NCBI GenBank assembly: GCA_900766775.1
Contig: CAAFXN010000215.1
Coordinates: 1 to 9,614, forward strand
Reading direction: 5' to 3'
Length of the DNA stretch: 9,614 nucleotides
Origin: Bacteroidales bacterium
GTDB taxonomy: Bacteria; Bacteroidota; Bacteroidia; Bacteroidales; Paludibacteraceae
Below are positions 6,202 to 9,614 of this stretch, piece by piece. The stretch's first letter is position 1. Every line of letters starts with the position of its first letter. The notes under the pieces are model-generated. The model ran no database searches. It saw nothing but the letters and a program-made list of their open reading frames with translations, and had not been told where the DNA came from. Made by a program: the position numbers and the translations under genes.

Positions 6202-6609
6202 TCAAGCCTTTTCTATCGCCTCTGCGATGGAGTTGGCTATCTCTGCCATCTCCTCGGCGGGCAGTTGCAGTTTCGGGTTGGTGAAGAGCATGTCGCGCTC
6301 GCTGTTCATCGGCACGAGATGTACATGCACGTGATTCACCTCCATGCCCAGCACAGCCACGCCCACGCGTTTGCAACCCGTCGCCTCTTTCAGCCCGCGC
6401 GCCACTTTCTTGGCGAACACCATCAGCCCCGCCAGCGTCTCATCGTCGAGGTCGAAGATATAGTCCGCTTCGGGCTCGGGCAACTTGGGGATGACCAGCG
6501 TATGCCCTTTCTGCAGCGGGTTGATGTCCAAGAACGCGTAGTATTTATCGTCCTCCGCTACCTTGTACGAAGGAATCTCACCATTGATAATACGAGTGAA
6601 GAGTGTCAT
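6202..6609 (-). CDS. HIT family hydrolase (HinT-like)
   Basis: 135 residues, close to the usual size of HinT proteins, which hydrolyse nucleoside phosphoramidates and related adenylated compounds in the cytoplasm. The histidine triad is NHVHVHLVP with His93, His95 and His97; the middle one is the nucleophile in characterised relatives. The N-terminus MTLFTRIINGEIPSYKV and the segment ALDINP-like AFLDINPLQKGHTLVIPK are typical of the family. Its TGA is five bases from the ATG of the TPR regulator, so the two are probably cotranscribed. It follows greA after a 121-base spacer with REP-like hairpins. The physiological substrate is unknown. Confidence 0.93.
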   Translation of the reverse strand: MTLFTRIINGEIPSYKVAEDDKYYAFLDINPLQKGHTLVIPKLPEPEADYIFDLDDETLAGLMVFAKKVARGLKEATGCKRVGVAVLGMEVNHVHVHLVPMNSERDMLFTNPKLQLPAEEMAEIANSIAEAIEKA

Positions 6610-6617
6610 TGTTAGGA

Positions 6618-6728
6618 CTCCCTCCGTCTCCCCCTACAAAGGGGGAGGGTATGAGGGATTAGTTTAGTGAAACAAAAGTAATTTTACTATCTCCCTCCCT
6701 TTGTAGGGAGGGTTGGGGTGGGTCTCAT
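6618..6728. repeat. pair of REP-like hairpins between greA and the HIT gene
   Basis: Two similar elements lie 45 bases apart. The first folds as CTCCCCCT-ACAA-AGGGGGAG (6628-6647), the second as CCCTCCCT-TTGT-AGGGAGGG (6693-6712). Each has an eight-pair stem and a four-base loop, and the loops are complementary (ACAA and TTGT). A tail of GGGTATGAGGGATT follows the first and GGGTTGGGGTGGG the second. Short CCCTCCCTTTGTAGGGAGGG-plus-GGTTGGGGTGGG units recur between genes in many Bacteroidota genomes and resemble REP elements. They may also end greA transcription. Confidence 0.65.
6673..6680 (-). promoter_or_regulatory. weak candidate -7 element for HIT and TPR regulator
   Basis: TACTTTTG on the minus strand matches the Bacteroidota TAnnTTTG -7 element and lies 64 bases upstream of the HIT start. 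The -33 TTTG is missing at the expected distance, where the second REP-like hairpin lies. Transcription could instead read through from greA. Confidence 0.3.
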
Positions 6729-6730
6729 CC

Positions 6731-7201
6731 TTACAGGCTTATCTCCAGTATCTCAAACTCCATCATTCCGGCGGGCACCTGTACCTGCGCCACTTCGCCC
6801 ACTTTCTTACCCATCAGTCCCTTGGCAATCGGCGTGGTAACGGCTATCTTGCCCTCGGCGATGTTCGCTTCGCCTTCGGTAACGAGTTGATACACTTTCT
6901 CCGCCCCGCTCTTCTTCACGCGCACGCGTACCTTAGTTAGTATCTGCACTTCGTCGGTCTTGACGGTGCTTTGGTCAATGATACGGGCATCCATTATCTT
7001 GCCTTTCAACTGTGCGATACGGCTTTCCAGATGCCCTTGCTCCTCTTTGGCGGCATCGTATTCTGCGTTCTCACTCAAATCTCCCTTGTCGCGTGCCTCT
7101 GCTATAGCGGCAATCACGCGCGGACGCTCTGTGCTCTCCAAGAACTGGAGTTCGTCTTTTAGTTTTTGCAGACCTTCTGCGGTCATGTAAGTAACTGCCA
7201 T
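6731..7201 (-). CDS. greA: transcription elongation factor GreA
   Basis: 156 residues, the standard GreA length. GreA enters the RNA polymerase secondary channel and stimulates cleavage of backtracked RNA. The N-terminal coiled coil (about 1-75) carries the tip sequence DKGDLSENAEYDAAK, with the acidic pair Asp41 and Glu44 at the same positions as in E. coli. The C-terminal FKBP-like domain (about 80-156) contains GEANIAEGKIAVTTPIAKGL-type sequence and ends in MEFEILEISL. The chosen start is the ATG at 7201. Met6 is an alternative, and no clear ribosome site decides between them. It lies 23 bases after the 48-residue small gene and is probably driven with it from the promoter at 7594-7625. 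Confidence 0.97.
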   Translation of the reverse strand: MAVTYMTAEGLQKLKDELQFLESTERPRVIAAIAEARDKGDLSENAEYDAAKEEQGHLESRIAQLKGKIMDARIIDQSTVKTDEVQILTKVRVRVKKSGAEKVYQLVTEGEANIAEGKIAVTTPIAKGLMGKKVGEVAQVQVPAGMMEFEILEISL

Positions 7202-7224
7202 AGTATTATTTTAGAATTTATAAA

Positions 7225-7371
7225 TCAGTATTTCTTATTCAGTATCTCGCTCATAATCACCGCTTTGCGAACTTCTTCCACGTCGGTGAAATCCACGATG
7301 GGGCGAGATATCTCGGGCTGCATGCTCGCTTGCATTGCCTCTTTCTGGGTATTCTTTTTCTCGTTTTTCAT
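7225..7371 (-). CDS. 48-residue small protein encoded upstream of greA
   Basis: ATG at 7371 to TGA at 7225, 48 residues. The start is preceded by AAGGAAAG a few bases upstream, one of the better ribosome sites in the window. The N-terminal half is polar and basic (KNEKKNTQK). The C-terminal half, PIVDFTDVEEVRKAVIMSE, followed by ILNKKY, looks structured: an acidic segment, then an amphipathic helix. From memory, Bacteroidota genomes encode short proteins ending in a similar VDFTDxEEVRKAxIxSEILNxKY, but I cannot check this. No cysteines or transmembrane helix are present. It is 23 bases from greA and probably cotranscribed, but no function can be stated. Confidence 0.72.
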   Translation of the reverse strand: MKNEKKNTQKEAMQASMQPEISRPIVDFTDVEEVRKAVIMSEILNKKY

Positions 7372-7416
7372 ATACTTTCCTTGTGTTTGTGTGTTTTTCT
7401 TCCCCTACAAACTACA

Positions 7417-7474
7417 GATAAAGGACGAAAGAATGATTGCCCCGAATAGTCCGAAACAACTTTTATCCTTTATC
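7417..7474. repeat. 15-base inverted repeat in the small-gene/greA leader
   Basis: GATAAAGGACGAAAG (7417-7431) and CTTTTATCCTTTATC (7460-7474) are complementary except at two central positions, with 28 bases between them. In a leftward transcript from 7594-7625 this lies in the untranslated leader, about 45 bases before the small gene. It could form an RNA stem or be an operator. The nine-base outer arm GATAAAGGA is perfect. Confidence 0.5.
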
Positions 7475-7549
7475 TTTCAGTGTATCGGTTTTTGTGCTTT
7501 TTGCTTGTCGGAAAAAACAATAGGAAACTTCACAGCCTCCTATTGCCAT
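7463..7549 (-). CDS. possible 28-residue leader peptide
   Basis: ATG at 7549 to TAA at 7463. It begins MAIGGCEVSYCFFRQ and ends TLKDKG. It lies inside the predicted leader of the small gene and greA, and its first codons overlap the terminator-like hairpin, as in attenuators. It has no run of one amino acid that would point to a sensed metabolite and only a weak purine-rich stretch upstream. It may be chance. Confidence 0.2.
   Translation of the reverse strand: MAIGGCEVSYCFFRQAKSTKTDTLKDKG
7512..7545 (-). terminator. terminator-like hairpin, possibly an attenuator
   Basis: Read leftward: CAATAGGA (7545-7538), a 12-base loop, TCCTATTG (7525-7518), then six T (7517-7512). This is an intrinsic-terminator form with an eight-pair, modest-GC stem. 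It lies downstream of the promoter at 7594-7625 and upstream of the small gene, so it would stop transcription early in the leader. It could instead end read-through from the Nim-like gene about 240 bases upstream. Confidence 0.5.
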
Positions 7550-7593
7550 TAAACCTAAACCTTAACTATGAAAATTTTATTTGTTTTCGAATG

Positions 7594-7625
7594 CAAAGGT
7601 ACGGCTTTTTTTTTATATAGCCAAA
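7594..7625 (-). promoter_or_regulatory. Bacteroidota promoter for the small gene and greA
   Basis: On the minus strand TTTG (7625-7622) is followed after 20 bases by TACCTTTG (7601-7594) and then CA. This is an excellent match to TTTG-N19-21-TAnnTTTG; TACCTTTGCA is a very common form of the -7 box in this phylum. Start of transcription is expected near 7587, giving a leader of about 215 bases before the small gene. Confidence 0.75.
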
Positions 7626-7782
7626 TAAAATTGAAAAAAAATGCAATTTTTCGCTACTTTTCTACAATTTCTCCTCGTATTTTGACCTTTAGATTGAAGA
7701 TTGTTGGATTTAGGAAGTCAGAAACGATGAGTTACTCCCATCCTCGATAAATAACTTCTTCAGCATGAAATACTATCTATCG

Positions 7783-8295
7783 TCATTCCATTCTGCCGTA
7801 TTTCATTTCCTCACCTTGACGGTCGTATTGCTTGCGTTTGCCGATAGGAGGTTCGGTAAGACGAATACGCACAACCGCCGTTCTATCAAGACTGCGGGCG
7901 ATGGCGCTGTCAAAGGTATCCATGTGCTGTGGCAAAAAGCGCTCACAGATAGCACGAAGTCCGATGATTTTCTCCTCGTCCGCTTCCACTCGTTCTGCCA
8001 CGCCCGAAGCAATCACAGAGTTGAACTCAAGCGTGAAGCTGCCATCCTTGGGACCGACTGTCGGCTTACAGCGGCTCACAGCCGAGAGGCAAACACGAGG
8101 GTTTCTTGCTAAGATGTTCAGTTTCTTTCCTTCCGGTGCACAATGGAAATAAAAAACATCCTCTACGGCAGCCAACGACAAAGGCACAGCGTAAGGTGTA
8201 CCGTCGGAGTCAGACATGCTGACCGTGATGTAGGGTGCTTTCTTCAGTACCTCCCATGCCCATTCTGCGGGCATTTCTCTGCTTGCTTTACGCAT
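7783..8295 (-). CDS. Nim-like pyridoxamine 5'-phosphate oxidase family flavoprotein
   Basis: 170 residues, typical for the split-barrel, FMN-binding group that includes the 5-nitroimidazole reductases NimA-NimJ. The N-terminus EWAWEVLKKAPYITVSMSDSDGTPYAVPLSL, in overlapping parts, matches the family barrel start. FYFHCAPEGKKLNIL (about 49-63) and NPRVCLSAV (65-73) are conserved blocks. The C-terminal part, with FDSAIARSLDRTAVVRI and GKRKQYD, is also typical. Such proteins reduce nitro or other small electrophilic compounds using flavin, but many chromosomal relatives have no proven substrate, so drug resistance should not be assumed. Its ATG overlaps the stop of the YgbA-like gene by eight bases (ATGCGTAA), so the two are translationally coupled. 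Confidence 0.85.
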   Translation of the reverse strand: MRKASREMPAEWAWEVLKKAPYITVSMSDSDGTPYAVPLSLAAVEDVFYFHCAPEGKKLNILARNPRVCLSAVSRCKPTVGPKDGSFTLEFNSVIASGVAERVEADEEKIIGLRAICERFLPQHMDTFDSAIARSLDRTAVVRIRLTEPPIGKRKQYDRQGEEMKYGRME

Positions 8296-8605
8296 TTCTT
8301 TTGCTTTGGATTTTTCGTATCACATGTGTAATGGCCATGAAAGGATGATACCATATCATTCTTGGTCCACTAAACCGCATCACTTGACGAATCTGCTCGC
8401 GCATCTCGGGTTTGTAGCAATGAACAAGACACGCATCACAAGTCGGCTTTGCCTCGGCATATCGACAACAATCCAAGCGGTGGGTCGCATAATGGAGCAA
8501 GGTTTGACACTTCGGACAAAGTCCGTCCGTTCCCCCGTGTTGCTTGCGACAATACAAGCGTATCATCGTTTCTACTGTATGTTTCTCTGCTGCAATGCGT
8601 TTCAT
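8288..8605 (-). CDS. YgbA-like protein (nitrous oxide-stimulated promoter family)
   Basis: 105 residues. It carries the YgbA signature: an N-terminal RIAAEKHTVETMIRLYC, a cysteine-rich core with LCPKC, RLDCCRYA and CDACLVHCYKPEMRE, and a C-terminal FSGPRMIWYHP. There are eight cysteines at residues 19, 30, 33, 46, 47, 56, 59 and 63, enough to bind metal or an iron-sulfur cluster. In enterobacteria ygbA is controlled by the nitric-oxide sensor NsrR; the exact biochemical role is uncertain. It is followed at an eight-base overlap by a Nim-like flavoprotein, which suggests a shared response to nitrogen oxides or nitro compounds. The start at 8605 overlaps the stop of an upstream short frame (ATGA). 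I see no clear regulator site in the short upstream region. Confidence 0.85.
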   Translation of the reverse strand: MKRIAAEKHTVETMIRLYCRKQHGGTDGLCPKCQTLLHYATHRLDCCRYAEAKPTCDACLVHCYKPEMREQIRQVMRFSGPRMIWYHPFMAITHVIRKIQSKRNA

Positions 8606-8718
8606 CGCCTAAGTTCCAAGGTAATCTCCATATACGACCGCTTGCCGGTAATGTACTCTGCGTAGGCATCCTCTGCGTTCGGTTCGTGATGAGTGGGGAT
8701 TGCGTTCTTACTCTTCCA
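8602..8718 (-). pseudogene. short open frame without a usual start, between miaB and the YgbA-like gene
   Basis: The frame runs from just after a TAG (8721-8719) to a TGA at 8604-8602, 38 codons. Its residues read WKSKNAIPTHHEPNAEDA, then YAEYITGKRSYMEITLELRR, which looks like real protein. Its stop overlaps the YgbA-like start (ATGA), a usual sign of coupled genes. However, there is no ATG, GTG or TTG before Met30, so as written only nine residues could be made. It could be a remnant of a gene, a gene with an unusual start such as ATC, or the product of a sequencing indel near the miaB stop. I do not recognise the family. Confidence 0.35.
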
Positions 8719-9588
8719 CTATCTCGCCGCGCAGGGTGGCAGCACTCGCCTCCAACACACGCACTTGCACCAGTTCGCCAATATGTCTACCCGCACGCGG
8801 GAAGACCACCGTCTTGTATTGCGATGTGCGCCCGAACATATCGTCGTGGCTGCGTTTCGAGAAACCTTCTACCAGCACCTCCACCGTCTTGCCTATCTCC
8901 CTGCGGTTGCTCGCTAGCGATAACTCGTTTTGCAGGGCGATAATCTCATTCAGTCGGCGCACTTTCTCTTCCTCGGCAATGTTGTCCGGCAGGTGTTTCT
9001 GCGCGTAGGTACCCGGGCGCTCGCTATATTTGAACATGAACGCCGTGTCGAAGCCCACCTCTCTCATTAGGCTCAGCGTCTCGGCATGGTCTTCGAGCGT
9101 CTCGTCGTGGAAGCCGCAGAACACATCCGTGCCTATCGTCGCGTCGGGCAGGATACGGCGGATGGCGGCAATACGGTCCAGATACCACTCGCGTGTGTAT
9201 TTGCGGTTCATCAGTTTCAGTATCTTGTTCGACCCGCTCTGCACAGGCAGGTGGATAAAACGGCACAGGTTCTTGTGTCGAGCAATGGTCTCCAAGGTCT
9301 TGTCCGACATATCTTTTGGGTGCGAGGTCGTGAAGCGGATACGCATATCGGGCACTGCCTCTGCCACCATCTCCAGCAAGTCCGCAAAGTCCAGTTCCCC
9401 TGCCTGCCACGAGTTCACATTCTGTCCCAGCAGTGTTACTTCCTTGTAGCCCTTTGCCCATAGGTCGCGCACCTCATTCAAGATACTCTCCACATCTCGG
9501 CTGCGCTCGCGTCCGCGGGTGTAAGGCACCACACAATAGGAGCAGAAGTTGTTGCAACCGCGCATGATGCTGATGAAACCGCCTATTT
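8708..9588 (-). CDS. miaB: tRNA-2-methylthio-N6-dimethylallyladenosine synthase (MiaB), 5' truncated
   Basis: About 293 residues of the C-terminal two thirds. MiaB is a radical-SAM enzyme that adds the 2-methylthio group to i6A37 of tRNAs reading UNN codons. The radical-SAM CxxxCxxC is in RGCNNFCSYC (9533-9556). Further motifs are LGQNVNSW, the HLPVQSGS block, GTDVFCGFHDET and KYSERPGTY. The C-terminal TRAM domain covers about the last 65 residues, ending EIVEE. The N-terminal MTTase domain with the second cluster's three cysteines lies beyond the contig end. The first in-frame ATG (9565) is internal, because the frame continues upstream with GGFISI up to the adapter junction. There is no sign of damage within the visible part. 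Confidence 0.96.
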
Positions 9589-9614
9589 AGATCGGAAGAG
9601 CGTCGTGTAGGGAA
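9589..9614. other. Illumina adapter sequence at contig end
   Basis: The terminal 26 bases read AGATCGGAAGAGC followed by GTCGTGTAGGGAA, identical to the start of the Illumina TruSeq universal adapter in reverse complement. They are sequencing artefact, not genome. An in-frame TAA that seems to cut off miaB spans the junction (9589-9587) and is created by it. Confidence 0.97.

Larger units (their letters stand above)
7372..7782. other. 411-base leader and intergenic region
   Basis: This stretch separates the Nim-like gene from the small gene and greA. It holds the promoter, terminator-like hairpin, inverted repeat and possible leader peptide listed separately. The part from 7626 to 7782 is AT-rich and shows no convincing gene. 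A minus-strand 18-residue frame (7710-7766) has no ribosome site worth noting. Confidence 0.6.

Noticed and set aside
6197..6376. N-terminal extension of the TPR regulator by 60 residues
   Set aside because: It overlaps the HIT gene in another frame, is rich in Arg and Gly like an out-of-frame shadow, and would bury the clear signal sequence starting at 6196.
8449..8943. 164-codon open frame on the plus strand
   Set aside because: It runs antisense across the YgbA-like and miaB genes, which have clear family motifs; its translation is low-complexity and Arg/Pro/Cys-rich.

Overview
The window looks like a chromosomal contig from a member of the Bacteroidota, probably Bacteroidales. The evidence is the type of membrane-tethered TPR/LuxR-like regulator, the two complete promoters of the form TTTG-N20-TAnnTTTG, the weak or absent Shine-Dalgarno sequences, and the closest remembered relatives of the greA, HIT, YgbA-like and Nim-like proteins. 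The sequence does not allow a genus call. Every convincing gene lies on the minus strand, so transcription runs from right to left. The last 26 bases (9589-9614) are an Illumina adapter, so the true genomic end is at about 9588, inside miaB.

Right half (about 4700-9588): GC-rich, housekeeping-like chromosome. In transcription order it holds a 5'-truncated miaB (tRNA methylthiotransferase), an unexplained short open frame with no usual start codon, a YgbA-like cysteine-rich protein overlapping a Nim-like flavin oxidoreductase by 8 bases, a gap with a good promoter and a structured leader, a 48-residue conserved-looking small protein, greA, a pair of REP-like hairpins, a HIT hydrolase, and a signal-peptide/TPR/transmembrane/HTH regulator that starts 5 bases after the HIT stop.

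Middle (3905-4714): an 810-base gap without a convincing gene. It contains a promoter pointing at the left-hand operon, a diverged CCCGAT-type repeat with a hairpin, a 14-pair hairpin that folds better as plus-strand RNA, and four tandem 11-base repeats.

Left half (122-3904): a tightly packed five-gene operon in the order NeuD/PglD-like acyltransferase, acyl carrier protein, ketoacyl-ACP synthase III, short-chain reductase, second ketoacyl-ACP synthase III. Junctions are +23, -1, -32 (or -11) and +1 bases. The set lacks a dehydratase and an enoyl reductase. It reads as a small acyl-chain builder that makes a hydroxylated short acyl group on a dedicated carrier and passes it to an amino sugar of a surface glycan. 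Part of the operon is markedly AT-rich, with the change falling inside one of the synthase genes, so the cassette looks acquired or recombined. The far left edge (1-120) may be the end of an insertion sequence.
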